From Carallia brachiata (lineage: Eukaryota; Streptophyta; Magnoliopsida; Malpighiales; Rhizophoraceae), in contig JADCRB010000018.1 of the NCBI GenBank assembly GCA_021464245.1, positions 2,404,015 to 2,468,014 of the forward strand: a DNA stretch of 64,000 nucleotides, written 5' to 3'. Of this stretch, positions 14,986 through 27,500 are shown piece by piece. Position numbers and translations under genes: made by a program. Below the pieces are notes generated by a model, which ran no database searches, was not told the origin of the DNA, and saw only the letters and a list, made by a program, of their open reading frames with translations. Positions within the stretch are counted from its first letter, which is position 1; each line of letters begins with the position of its first letter.

Positions 14986-15152
14986 AAAAAAGTTATCTAT
15001 ACCGTGTTTATATTATAATAATTAATATATTTTATATAATTAAAATAATAAAATATAAAAAAATAATACTATTTTTTCTGACTTATTTTTTATTACAATT
15101 ATACATAATATATTAATTATTATAATATAAATATTCTACAGATAATTTTTTT
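14986..15152. mobile_element. MITE with about 55-bp terminal inverted repeats
   Basis: The left arm (about 14986-15042) and the reverse complement of the right arm (about 15097-15152) share a run TTTATATTATAATAATTAAT followed by ATATT, preceded in both arms by a variant of AAAAAATTATCT. Only about 55 bp separates the arms. It is a short, non-coding, AT-rich inverted repeat, the standard MITE layout. The flanking duplication is ambiguous because both sides are A/T runs. Confidence 0.65.
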
Positions 15153-15156
15153 TTAC

Positions 15157-15500
15157 ATGTTCACGAAGAAAACAAATCACACAAGGACACATGACTTCCG
15201 CACAGAGGAACAATCAGGGAAGGACATGGGGCCCCACACTCAGGACACAAGCCAGCCACACGACCTATTTGGCGTCGTACGATCACGCCAAGTCTTTGGC
15301 GCCGTACGATCACGCCAAGTCTTTGGCCCGTGGCCCACAATATGAACATAAATGGCGCCACTGTTCCTCCCACAATGTTCACGTCTGCCCCTTTCTTGTC
15401 CAAAATTATCCCATCTCTGTGGTGGAGCAGTGGTTGGCATTGTTCATGAATTCCATAACCGTTAGAATTGTCATTGTGATCCCAAGTGTCTGCGGAACAT
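15157..15500. other. GC-rich island with 27-bp tandem duplication
   Basis: This stretch is clearly richer in G+C and CpG than the surrounding AT-rich DNA. It contains two adjacent copies, 27 bp apart, of a unit with CGTACGATCACGCCAAGTCT (starting at 15276 and 15303). It also contains a TGGGGCCCCA palindrome near 15228 that fits the class I TCP consensus GGNCCCAC. The reading frame that runs through it on + (15191-15505) encodes no recognisable domain. It may be a promoter remnant or a fragment of a mobile element. Confidence 0.4.
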
Positions 15501-15520
15501 TTTAAATTAATCCGATCTCT

Positions 15521-18155
15521 TCATATACAACAATAAAACCAAATTAATTTACTTTATATTCTTACACCGCATTTTTTATTAAAAAATTTATTAGACCATA
15601 ATTATATAATAAAAATAATTTTTTTTATTTCTATAAACTTTACATTTTATTCTCAGAATTATAATTACAGATCTCAAAAATGAAATTATTAAGTTTTTAT
15701 TATTAAAGTTTCCCTTAAATAATTCATGTACTAAAATATAATGTGAACAAGATCTATTAGCTCTAACTCAAATTGAAAGTTTCAAATTTGAGTTTTAGTT
15801 GAAGTTAATTAATAAAAAGAAAAAAAAATCTTGCAAACAAGAGATTTGAGCCAATCAACCTGTTGTTGACGTTAACCTTATAAATAGGAATGTTAAAATT
15901 AGATTAATTGACAATCGAAGTTAACCAGACTAAAATTTTTATTAGCTTAATCAAGTTTATGATTAGTTATCTGAATCAGTAAAAAAAGTGTTTGTTTGAA
16001 TCGAAATGTTTGGAAACAGTAGGTAATTAAACTGAATAAAAATGAGATATTATTCTAAGAATATTAAAAATATTACTGGTAAATCTACTCATAACAGATA
16101 AATTTTAATATATTATTATTATATCTTAAATAACATTTTACTAATCTAATAGTAATTATAAATTTCTTTTTAACAAGTACATCAAAAGATTTTTCACATG
16201 GCGCTTGGTCAAAATAAATTTTAATTTCTAATTTAGCATAACCGAATTTTTTAGTTCAATTTTCAATTTTTACAATTTGGTTTGATTTATTAAACTTAAT
16301 AATCTCACTTATAACACAGAGAGATGAATTCACTCGTGCAAACTTAGTCCTTTTGAACTATACCATTGTTGGGGAACGCGAGAGAGGGAAGAAAGAAAAT
16401 TGAGGGAAGGAAAGAAAATTAAAGAAAAGTAACTTTTTTTATTAGGGTGAGTGGAAAGAAAATTTTATTAGCTCATATGTAGTAACAATATTTTGATGTG
16501 TATTCCTTTTTTTTTTTTTTTTTTTTTTGGTTCATTGGTGACAGTATTTGAGTTATGGTTGTTGAAACTATGAGTTCATTTACTTTATCACCAGACACAC
16601 GGGTGGTGATGAACAATACAAAGTTTTCTCTCAAGCGCATTAAAGGAGCAAATATGGAGTAGAAAGGTCCGCACAAACTTCAACTTGCCAATTGGAAACC
16701 TTTTTTCAAAAAAAAAAAAAAAAAGGAAAAACTATCATAACATTCTAATGTAATTGCAGTCAACTTTGACAATCAGCTGTATTTTATAAAGGGAAAAGCT
16801 CTGTAAGGACGTTACGGTAAGTTTGTAATTGGCACGCAAAATTTAAATTATTATATAATAAAAAATATATTAAATTTTTAAAAAAATTATTAAAATAATT
16901 ACGTGTCTTTCACATATTACAAATTATGTATTTATATAATAATATATTTTTTATAAATAGTCAATTCACAAAGAATTAATATGGTGACGCTTTAATTTAG
17001 CACATACATATATACTCTGTTAACTTGATGCGCATAGATCATAAGTTTCTATTATATTGTAATTATTGAATATATATTTATATTCTATATTATTGAAAGT
17101 GATCCATGTTCAACATATTAAAAAAATTGCAATTTCTTTTTTAACCAAGATATTTGCAATTAAAGTCTCACGTTTTTTTTATTAGCATAAACCTGGGAAA
17201 TTTTGAAGGTATTTCAGATTAGGAAAAGTAAACCCCCTTTTTTTTTAGGACAAGTAAACCCAGTTTGTTGTGGAAGTCAATGGTTATGATAAAATTGGAC
17301 TTTTTTAAAACTCCAGAGTGATTTGACATCATTAACTTGGAAAACCAATCAGCTTACTAGCGAGCAAAATTAGGGCTCCATTAGTTGCCAATATAATTAT
17401 CGTACATTTTAATTATATATTTAGTCATTTTATAATAATATATAAATTTTTTATAATAATATAGATTTTTTGTAATAAACAATTAAATTATAAATTTTAT
17501 TGTAAAAAATATAATTATTGTTGTAAAAATTATAGACACTATTATATATAACGAAAATGTGTGACACTATAGTATAACTACCAACATTTTCCCAAATAAG
17601 AATAGAAAAACTTTTGTCACAATGCAATTTGTTGGTATACCGTGAATATATAATAATTTGAATTGTTAGAATATAAAAAATATATTAAATATAAAAAAAT
17701 AAATTATTAGATTAAAATCTCACAAAGCATGTTTATATAATTTTACTTAAGTAAAAATAGTCAATACTATTTTATAATGATTGAAACTTAGAAATTCCAC
17801 ATTGAAAGTTCCAGCTCTCAAATTTCTTGCGTTTCATTTCTGAAATGAAATAGGCTGTTTGAAAATGCTTAATGAGATTTTTTAAGTGTAAGTAAAAAAA
17901 AATTAAAATGATATGAAAAGTAGAATTAATAATTTTTTTTACAAAATGATAAATTATGAGATATATTTAAATAAAATATGCTGCTACTTTTTTTTTTTTT
18001 GTTCACTAATATGCCACTACTTTGAGTAAAATCCACGCGCTAATCACTGAATCTGTTGTAACAAGCCGAAAGAGTGATGTATTCGTTGTGACTGATGTGG
18101 GCTAAAATCAAGAGTTCAAATTTTAATGAGTGTAATAAATAACTTAGGTCAGACC
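15521..18155. other. AT-rich intergenic DNA
   Basis: No supported gene. Poly-T and poly-A runs lie near 16506-16528 and 16709-16724. AT-rich blocks around 16830-16960 and 17390-17570 have the texture of decayed MITEs, but I could not pair arms convincingly. Confidence 0.45.
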
Positions 18156-18179
18156 ACCGTGTTTGAGCTTTGAACCACC

Positions 18180-19320
18180 GTGTTTGAGTTTGGAACCTCT
18201 GTTTAATCTCATTTATTTATGTTAATAAAAAATATTATTTATTTATGGGCACAATGTGAAAACTTAAAGTTTATTCACGGAAAATGAAGCTCCTTGTCAT
18301 AAAATTAAAAAAAAAATTTTGTAAGTTGGCCTTCAATTTTTTAATACCATAAAGAATAATTAATACACCCAAATATTCACTGGTGTAGGTACTCTAAAAA
18401 AGCATGTCATTAGCATAAAAATCGATTAATTTTGACTAAATCATAATTTCTTATATAAGGTAGTATATTTTTGTTGGTGTATTGTATTCTAAGTTACACA
18501 ATTAGGACAATTTTTTTTTTATAAACCTTATACTTTTTTCTTAAGACTAAAATACGAAAATTTTGAGTTTTGAATCTCTGTTTAATCTCATTTATTTATG
18601 TTAGTAGAAAAAAATCTCATTTATTTATGGGCACAACGGAAACCTAAAGTTTTCCACGGAAATGAAGCTCCTTGTCATAAAATTAAAAAATTTTTTTTAA
18701 GTTGGCCTTCAATTTTTTAATACCATAAAGAATAATTAATACACCCAAATATTCACTGGTGTAGGTACTCTTCAAAAGCATGTCATTAGCATAAAAATCG
18801 GTTAATTTTGACTAAATCATAATTTCTTATATAAGGTAGTATATTTTTGTTGGTGTATTGTATTCTAAGTTACACAATTAGGACAATTTTTTTTTTATAA
18901 ACCTTATACTTTTTTCTTAAGACTAAAACACGAAAATTTTGAGTTTTGAACCTCTATTTAATCTCATTTATTTATGTTAATAGAAAAAAATCTCATTTAT
19001 TTATGAGCACAACGTGAAAACCTAAAGTTTATTCACAGAAAATGAAGCTCCTTGTCATAAAATTAAAAAAATAATTTTTGTAAGTTGGCCTTCAAGTTTT
19101 TAATACCATGAAGAATAATTAATACACCCAAATATTCACTGGTGTAGGTACTCTAAAAAAGCATGTCATTAGCATAAAAATCGATTAATTTTGACTAAAT
19201 CAAAATTTTTGATATAAGGTAGTATATTTTTGTTAGTGTATTATATTGTAAGTTACACAATTAGGATAATTTTTTTTTTAAATCTCACACTTTTTTCTTA
19301 AGATTAAAACACGAAATTTC
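18180..19320. repeat. Tandem array, three units of about 377 bp
   Basis: Three consecutive near-identical units start near 18196, 18575 and 18951, giving spacings of 379 and 376 bp. Each runs from a CTCTGTTTAATCTCATTTAT-like phrase, through AATGAAGCTCCTTGTCATAA and AAATATTCACTGGTGTAGGT, to an end CTTAAGACTAAAACACGAAA-like phrase. The first unit is preceded by a short local duplication CCACCGTGTTTGAG at about 18157-18190. No protein-coding signal is present. The third unit is the most divergent. Confidence 0.9.
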
Positions 19321-19779
19321 AAAAAAAAAATCTAAAATTTCAATTATCCGCATGTTCCCTAAGGACAGCAAAAAAATTATTCAGTCAAGCACCTGAATGA
19401 GCAATATTTCGTAATTAGCTCAATTTTTAAGTAATGCTTTGAATCTTATCCTTTTGTTTTTTTAATCACATCACATGCAATGTTTAGAAGTCAAGTTGAT
19501 GGTATTTTCCCATTCCTGGTGGAAACTTACGTGGAAAATATCAAATTCCACCACTTAGATCATTAATCATTAATTAATTCCTTTTAATGGTCACTTTCCA
19601 AGAATTAATTATTGTGTTTCATCAATTTCAACCAAAACCAACTCCACCGATATCTCGCCATATATGTCCATTTTTCCCTCTCAAGTCTCAACAACCACAT
19701 TCGCTCTATCTCTCATCTCATCTCGCAATCATGAACTTTATCTACGTATCACGTGATACAATAAGTAACCCATTTCTCT

Positions 19780-20210
19780 ACTTGGACAACGATAGAGAAA
19801 GAAAAGAAAAGAAAAAAATAAATATTATTATTATTATACTATTTTTTTAAATTATTTTTTATTAATTTAAATAATTAATTTTATTTTTTTATAAATTATT
19901 ATTTATTTTTTTGACAAATTTCTAATCATTTTCTTTATTACAAATTTTTATCAATTATATTATTATCGTTACTGTCTTATTTTTTATTATTTTTTTCTAT
20001 CACTTTCTATTAATTTAGATACAAAAATTTTATTAGGAATTTACAATATACCAGGCATGTAATAAAAAACACATGTAAAATGCATAATTTATTTAATAAT
20101 ATTTAAAAATTTATTTATTTTTCATATTTAATATTTTTTTACAATTTAACAATTTATATTTCTCTCCCACTTTCTTCCCACTAAAATAATATTTTTTCCA
20201 AATACAAACA
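19780..20210. mobile_element. AT-rich MITE-like repeat, family member 2
   Basis: Shares the order of AT-rich blocks (AAATTATT, ATAAATTATTATTTATTTTT, CTAATCATT, TTATTATCGTTACT) with the repeat at 10931-11155. Extends toward a CCAAATACAAACACG phrase near 20193. Non-coding; ends approximate. It lies just upstream of the TOPLESS promoter and could influence it. Confidence 0.35.
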
Positions 20211-20220
20211 CGTACCTAGT

Positions 20221-20764
20221 TTCCTTTTATCTTTTTTCTCTCTCCCCCTCTTTTTCCTCCACCGTTCCCCTACCTGGGACCCACTACTACAATGGCGATA
20301 GTGTAATATTAACCAAATCTGAGGTCAAACTCTCTGAATCCCGTCCGAGAAAAATTTGTCGTTTCTCGAGGATCTGAAAGGAGTTAAAATCGCTCTTCTA
20401 ACTTTTGTACTCTGCTTCTCAGTTTGAACTCCTCCTCAGTTTTTAGCCGCTCGATCAGTCTCGGACAGCATAATCAACAGAGGTGATAAAAAGGCAACGG
20501 CACTGAACAAGTAGTTTCCATGTGTCTCACCATAGGAGATAAGAAAACAGCTGTCGGCTAGAGATTCCGCGCCGATAAGCTCGACAAAGTTTAGCCGGCT
20601 AAACGGGGACCACATGCGACTGGCCTCACAGATAAGGCCATGTTCTTATTACAAGGACTTATCCATAATAGCAATAAGCTGTCGTTTATAAGCGCAGTAC
20701 GTATCATTCTGTTTATCTGTTTCCTCATTGCTATAAAAATGGCCATTTCTGCAAGGCAACGCCT
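20221..20764 (+). promoter_or_regulatory. Promoter of the TOPLESS-type gene
   Basis: GC content rises here relative to the upstream desert. A class I TCP-like site GGACCCAC lies at 20277-20284. A perfect 16-bp palindrome GTTTAGCCGGCTAAAC occupies 20589-20604. A good TATA box (CTATAAAAAT) sits at 20731-20740, which places transcription start near 20765. Downstream is the GA/CT-rich leader typical of plant housekeeping genes. Motif function is inferred from sequence alone. Confidence 0.6.
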
Positions 20765-20784
20765 GTGTATATATGATCAAATTT

Positions 20785-20817
<33 letters not shown>

Positions 20818-21520
20818 CTAGAGAGAGAAGGAGAAAAAGGGATTAAATTTTTGCTTCATTTCCTGACAGAGGAAGCTGTGTTTTTAGAGAGAGAAAGCTT
20901 CTCTTAGCTCTCTCTCTATCTCGTTCTGATCTCTGCCTTTTCCTTGCAAGGTGAGTTTCTTACAAATCTCTCTTTTTGCTTTTGTAATAAAATCCATCAC
21001 TTTAAAGTCTTGAACTTTTTTTATTTTTTATGTTTTTTATTATTATTATTTTAATTTTTTTAAAAAATTTTTGAGGGCTTTTGTTTGCTTGACATGCCTT
21101 TTAATTTGGTGGGTTGGTTAGTTCTTTTTGGGTTTTGCATCTTTCATTCACATATATTCTAAAGCTGTTTTCTTTGTGGCTTGGATTTCATAAAATCAAA
21201 ACCCTATTATTCTTTTTGCCTTTAAAAAAAAATTTATTTTTAGCTTTGGTTTGATTTGAAAGATCCTGTTAAATGCACGTTCTGTCTAATTGGCAAGTTC
21301 CCAAATGCTGGTTTTTGTTGTTTTTTTGACTGCTTATTGAAGATGCTTAAATGATCTGGCTCTAGGTGGGTATTTAAGATTTTTGGATTTTACAGTTTTT
21401 TATATTTTTGAAATTTTTTAATTTTTATAACCGACCCTTTATGTACTTTTTCCTGGTTGCAGATCTAGTAATTGTTTTGGTGGTGCGTATAATTTTTCTG
21501 AGAAAGACGGGGCCTTTAAG
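20765..21520 (+). other. 5' UTR of the TOPLESS-type gene, with a 5'-UTR intron
   Basis: The leader carries a GA microsatellite (20787-20814) and CT-rich tracts. A GT donor follows TTGCAAG at 20951, and a T-rich stretch ending TGGTTGCAG gives an acceptor at 21462. This leaves a non-coding exon (about 20765-20950) and 58 nt of leader (21463-21520) before the start codon. Leader introns of this kind are common in this family and often raise expression; that role is inferred here. Confidence 0.65.
20787..20814. repeat. GA microsatellite in the leader
   Basis: An uninterrupted GA repeat in the 5' UTR of the TOPLESS-type gene. Such repeats often vary in length between alleles. Confidence 0.9.
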
Positions 21521-24500
21521 ATGTCATCTCTCAGTAGAGAGCTTGTCTTCCTCATCTTGCAGTTCCTTGATGAGGAAAAGTTCAAAGAGACTGTTCACAA
21601 GTAAGCTCATTAAACTTTTTAAGATTTTTGTATGTTGTTGTCGACAGTTTTGTCCCATAGTTGCGGCCGGCATTGCTGTTGTTTTTTGTCATAATGATTA
21701 TTACTTAGTCATTGGGGCTTATTGATTATTGCTTCAAATGTGAAATAGGCTTGAGCAGGAATCTGGTTTCTTCTTTAACATGAAGTATTTTGAGGATGAG
21801 GTGCACAATGGCAATTGGGAAGAGGTGGAGAAGTACCTTTCTGGCTTCACAAAAGTGGATGATAATCGCTATTCAATGAAAATCTTTTTTGAGATAAGGA
21901 AGCAAAAATATCTTGAAGCATTAGACAAGTAAGCTTACAGTTCTGCATGTTTAAGTCAATGTCTGATACAATGTGTTTGCATACGTACGAAAAGTGTTTG
22001 CAATTTGGCAGGCATGATCGGTCGAAGGCGGTGGACATACTAGTAAAGGATTTGAAAGTGTTTGCAACATTTAATGAGGAACTTTTCAAGGAGATTACTC
22101 AGTTACTGACATTGGAGAACTTTAGGTATTAGTTATTTTTTTGATACATTAGACAAGTGTCTTAGACTGTTTGAAGAAATTAATGTTGCTGCCTGGCTTT
22201 ATAACTGTAAATGTGCCAAAACCAATTTGCTCATGATATAGGGAAAACGAGCAATTATCCAAGTATGGAGATACGAAATCTGCAAGAGCAATCATGTTGG
22301 TGGAGCTCAAGAAGCTTATCGAAGCAAATCCTTTGTTTCGTGATAAATTGCAGTTTCCTAGCCTTAAGAATTCAAGGTTGCGGACTCTCATTAATCAAAG
22401 GTAATTCATGCTGGGATAATGTGAAGCAGGGTTGCCTGAAAGGGATTCCTCGTCATAAATAACATGTGAAGTCGGATTCTTTTGGATTTCTTTGGTGATG
22501 TTATTGTCATGATGTAGCTATCTATGAAGAGTTGTATATCTGTTGTTGAACTTCAGCTTCTTATTGTGTCTGATGAATTGCTTTCAGATTATTTGCTACT
22601 TTCTTCAGCCACCAAATGCTGGAGAAATCATGATATGTTTAGAAATGCTCATGTAATGTGTCTGCTGTAATTCCTGGTTATCTGCTTTAAAGTCTTGGAC
22701 CAAGGTCCTTAGTTTTTTTTTTTTGATTATACGGATGTACATCAGCAATTGGCAGTTTTGAACATGAAACATTTGTATTGCATACAACACAAAACTTATT
22801 CTATTTATTTTTCAGCTTGAATTGGCAGCATCAACTTTGTAAAAATCCAAGACCAAATCCAGATATAAAAACTCTGTTCGTGGATCATTCGTGTGGGCAG
22901 CCAAATGGCGCTAGGGCTCCATCACCTGCAAATAATCCGTTGCTTGGATCCATACCAAAAGCTGGGGGTTTTCCTCCTCTCGGTGCACATGGGGTGGGTT
23001 ATCCAGCTATTCATTCTAATATTCTTCTACTGATTCATGATTATCCTGAACGTGCCTGATTTTATGCATTCAGCCATTTCAACCTGCACCAGCACCTGTC
23101 CCAGCACCCCTTGCAGGATGGATGTCTAATCCTTCAACAGTAACTCATCCGGCTGTTTCTGGAGGGGGGGCAATTGGTCTTGGTGCTCCATCAATCCCTG
23201 GTAGTATATGCCTAAGTTTTGTTGCAGACACTGTAGCTTTGTATAAAAAAAAATTTTAGATTATATGCAATACCCGGTTCTTTTTTTCACAACAGTTGTC
23301 TTTTATTGCCTTGCATAGCTGCTCTGAAGCATCCTAGGACCCCTCCTACAAATCCTACCACAGAGTACCCATCAGGAGATTCTGATCATGTCGCAAAGCG
23401 AACAAGGCCCTTGGGGATTACTGATGAGGTATTCTCATTGGAGTTATGTTGTTGCATTTAGTGTATCTTCTACCAAGGGTATCTTTTGGTTAGTTTTTCA
23501 CTGTACTTTATGCAGGTAAACTTGCCAGTCAATGTATTGCCGGTACCATTTTCTGGATATGGTCATAGCCAGGCTTTCAGTGCACCAGATGACTTGCCCA
23601 AGACAGTTGTCAGGACTTTGAATCAGGGATCACCCCCCATGAGCATGGATTTTCATCCCATTCAACAGACACTTCTTCTAGGTCTTATTTCAAATCCTTT
23701 TTTTTTTCAGTTTCCATTTCTTCTTATCCCTCGCCTGCAATTCCCTCTAAGCATATATCACCAGTGGTTATTGACTACTGTTGTCATCCTACGTGCTGCT
23801 ATAGTTGGTACCAAAGTGGGCGATGTTGGGCTGTGGGAAGTTGGATCCAGGGAACGACTGGTTTTAAAAAACTTTAAAGTCTGGGATCTTAGTTCATGTT
23901 CAATGCCATTGCAGGTGTGCCCATTGTTATCCTTGTGATTTGATGGCACTAATAATTATTGGCACCTTATGCTTGACACTAACTATTATTTAACACTGGA
24001 CTCTTTTAAAATTAAAATTATTTTTGCTGAAATACAGGCAGCTCTGGCTAAGGACCCTGCTGTCTCAGTCAACCGTGTGATTTGGAGTCCTGATGGATTG
24101 CTATTTGGTAAGCTAAAACTCTGGAGGTTCATGGTTGGATCTTGTAACTGAAAAGAAAAATATTTGTGGGTTGTTGAAGGATTTTGCTGATGCACCCTCT
24201 TGGTGCAAATAACAGGAGTTGCATATTCCAAACACGTTGTACAAATATATTCTTATCATGGGGGGGAAGATGTCGGCAGCACCTAGAGGTATGTACATGT
24301 ATTTGGTATTGAGTTACCTTTTGCTTGCATGGTGTATAATTTTCCTTATGTAAAGTAATACTGAATTTTCTTATAGATTGATGCTCATGTTGGCGGAGTG
24401 AATGATCTTGCATTCTCTACTCCAAATAAGCAACTGTGTGTAATAACTTGTGGTGATGACAAGACCATCAAGGTTAGTTTCCCATTTTGCATACTTTATC

Positions 24501-27500
24501 ATTGCAGGACTGAAAAAGTGACCTTGTTTTTTTTGTAATGTGATATTAGGTGTGGGATGCCAATACTGGTGCAAGGCAGTATACTTTTGAAGGTCATGAG
24601 GCTTCTGTTTATTCTGTCTGCCCTCACCATAAGGAAAATATTCAGGTAGCATGTCTATTTCTGCTCATTTTGTTACTCATACTGCTAGTCTGATACTTGA
24701 AGTGGCACCATCTAGAACCTGATTTCTGTCCTTCTCTTATGATATTCACTTTTCGCATTTTTTGTCAGTTTATCTTCTCAACAGCTGTGGATGGAAAGAT
24801 AAAGGCATGGTTGTATGACAACCTAGGATCAAGGGTGGATTATGAGGCTCCTGGTCGCTGGTGTACAACCATGGCTTACAGTGCTGATGGAACGAGGTTA
24901 ATATATTGTAATAGTGGTGACAGTGATACTCATCTGCTGTTTGTTTCTGTGCAGCTAATAACTATGTATTCATTTGGGTGGAAACTCAGGCTATTTTCAT
25001 GTGGGACCAGTAAAGATGGTGAGTCACATATTGTTGAATGGAACGAAAGTGAAGGTGCCGTGAAACGGACATATCAAGGTTTCCGCAAACTTTCACTGGG
25101 TGTTGTGCAATTCGATACAACAAAGAATCGATTTTTAGCTGCTGGAGATGATTTCTCCATCAAATTCTGGGACATGGACAATGTTCAACTTTTGACATCT
25201 ATTGATGCTGATGGAGGCCTTCTTGTAAGTTCATTTAAAGAGAAAATATAAGGATTGTTGTAATAATCATAATTGCTCATTTTGGCATTTCTTATTCTTA
25301 GGCAAGCCCGCGTATCCGCTTTAACAAAGATGGCACTCTCTTGGCAGTTTCAGCTAGCGAGAATGGAATTAAAATAATAGCAAATACAGATGGTATTAGG
25401 TTGTTGCGCCCATTTGAAAATCTATCATATGATCCTTCACGTGCCTCAGAAGCTGTTACCAAGGTAGAATTGTAGATGATATTTTCTTACAATATATTCT
25501 TATGAGCATTTGAGTCCTGTCTAACAATTGTTATCTCATGCAGCCCATGATTAACGCAATCTCAGCAGCAGCAGCAGCTGCTGTGGTTGCATCTAGTTCT
25601 GGACTTGCAGACAGAGGCACCTCTGCGGTTGCGATTGCTGGAATGGTGTGTTCTTGTGGTTGATATTTTATAGCCGTCAGTTTTTTTTTTTTAACATATA
25701 ACACATGAAAAGCCTTTAATCATGATGAACTTATGATTTTACTATTGTTTATGTTATCACATGAGAAGTAGAGGATAGGGCAAGATCTTTCCTTTTGTGC
25801 CCCATTGGTATGGCATTATCTTGTGAAAGTGCCAACATCTGCGTTTCCTTGTGCTTGTTTTTTTCCCCCTTTGTTTGCTTATATATTTTCTCTGCAAGTA
25901 TATTTTCTCTGAGATGAAAGTTGAATATGGTAGAACGGAGATGCCCGGAACTTGGGAGACGTGAAGCCAAGAATAGCTGAAGAGTCCAACGATAAATCAA
26001 AGATATGGAAGCTTACTGAAATTAGTGAGCCATTGCAATGTCGGTCCTTGAGACTTCCTGAGAATTTGAGAGTGACAAAGGTATGACAACCCTTTTGCAG
26101 GGTGATTTATTAACTTAGTCGTGCTTGATCTTTACTATACAGTTTTTTAAGACATTGAGTTTCTAGTCATCTCTCTCTTCTCATACTATTTTCTATGTTA
26201 TATGCACGTCCTAGAAGATGTCTTTAACTGGTCAAATTATAGTAGAGCTCCACATGCTTGTGCTGGACTTTATTGAAGATACCCATCCCAATAAATTCTC
26301 GTATGACATATTGATCTCAAAGAGAGCAGATTCCAGTTGCCAGAAGATGCACAAACATTTGAGAAGTATCTGGCCAGCACATATTGTGATATTTTTGCTG
26401 TTTTCTCTAGTTTTTTGCTTGTCTACAGATACTTCATTTGGGGATGCAAAAAAGCAAGAAATTTTAGGCAAACACAATTTGTTTGGTACACTTCATTGAA
26501 ACATTGTTATAGAATTACTGTTGCTAACCATTCCTCATGGACCTAAGTCATGTACTCTTAAAGAATGTTGATGTTTAATGTACTAGATTATTGCTGTATG
26601 AGGTTGGATCATGAACTTCATTTGGGAGATTTCTTTTTTGTCTTTGTGTCTGCAACAATGAGGTTCTTTCTTGGTTATTGCAGATATCAAGGTTAATATA
26701 TACGAATTCAGGTAATGCTATTTGGCATTAGCATCAAATGCAATTCATTTGCTATGGAAGTGGCAACGAAGTGAGCGCAATACAAGTGGCAAGGTATGAG
26801 ACATGCAAATTAGATTTGATTGATCATATTTATTGGAGATAAAACTTTGAAATGGTTCCGATAGCATCTCAATAGTGGTGCTTCATTTTGTAGGCAACTG
26901 CCAATGTGTCACCACAATTATGGCAACCATCAAGTGGCATTCTGATGACAAATGATGTTACTGATACCAACCCCGAGGAAGCTGTGCCCTGTTTTGCACT
27001 GTCCAAAAATGATTCTTATGTGATGTCAGCATCAGGAGGAAAGATTTCCCTTTTCAATATGATGACATTTAAGGTAACATATGAATCCGCGGATCCAATC
27101 CGATGCTTTGTGGAGCTTTTATTGGGCCAAACTCATTTGTTTGTCACAACATGCAGACAATGACAACTTTCATGCCGCCTCCACCTGCAGCAACATTTCT
27201 TGCTTTTCATCCTCAGGATAATAATATTATTGCTATTGGCATGGATGATTCTTCAATTCAGATATACAATGTTCGAGTAGATGAGGTATGATAAGTTGAT
27301 GAAAGGTTTTCTGTCTTCCCATTTCTCGTGTTTGGACAAGCAAAAGTTGCTACCTCATTTATTGATGTAGGTCAGGAGCAAGCTCAAGGGTCACTCTAAA
27401 AGAATAACTGGCCTTGCTTTCTCCCATGTGCTGAATGTGTTAGTTTCGTCTGGAGCTGATGCTCAGGTAGTACTAATTTCATTCGATGTCCGACTCTTGC

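Noticed and set aside
15191..15505. 104-residue frame on + through the GC-rich island with repeated YDHAKSLA
   Set aside because: The repeat is explained by the 27-bp DNA duplication (a multiple of three). No domain, start context or homologue is recognisable, and other frames across it are equally open.
23486..23938. 150-residue frame in the TOPLESS gene
   Set aside because: It reads through an intron (23682-23804) between two real exons; splice signals and family alignment support the spliced version.
24697..25251. 184-residue continuous frame in TOPLESS
   Set aside because: It includes the intron 24897-24989, which happens to be open. The WD40 sequence is restored only after splicing at GTTAAT..CTCAG.
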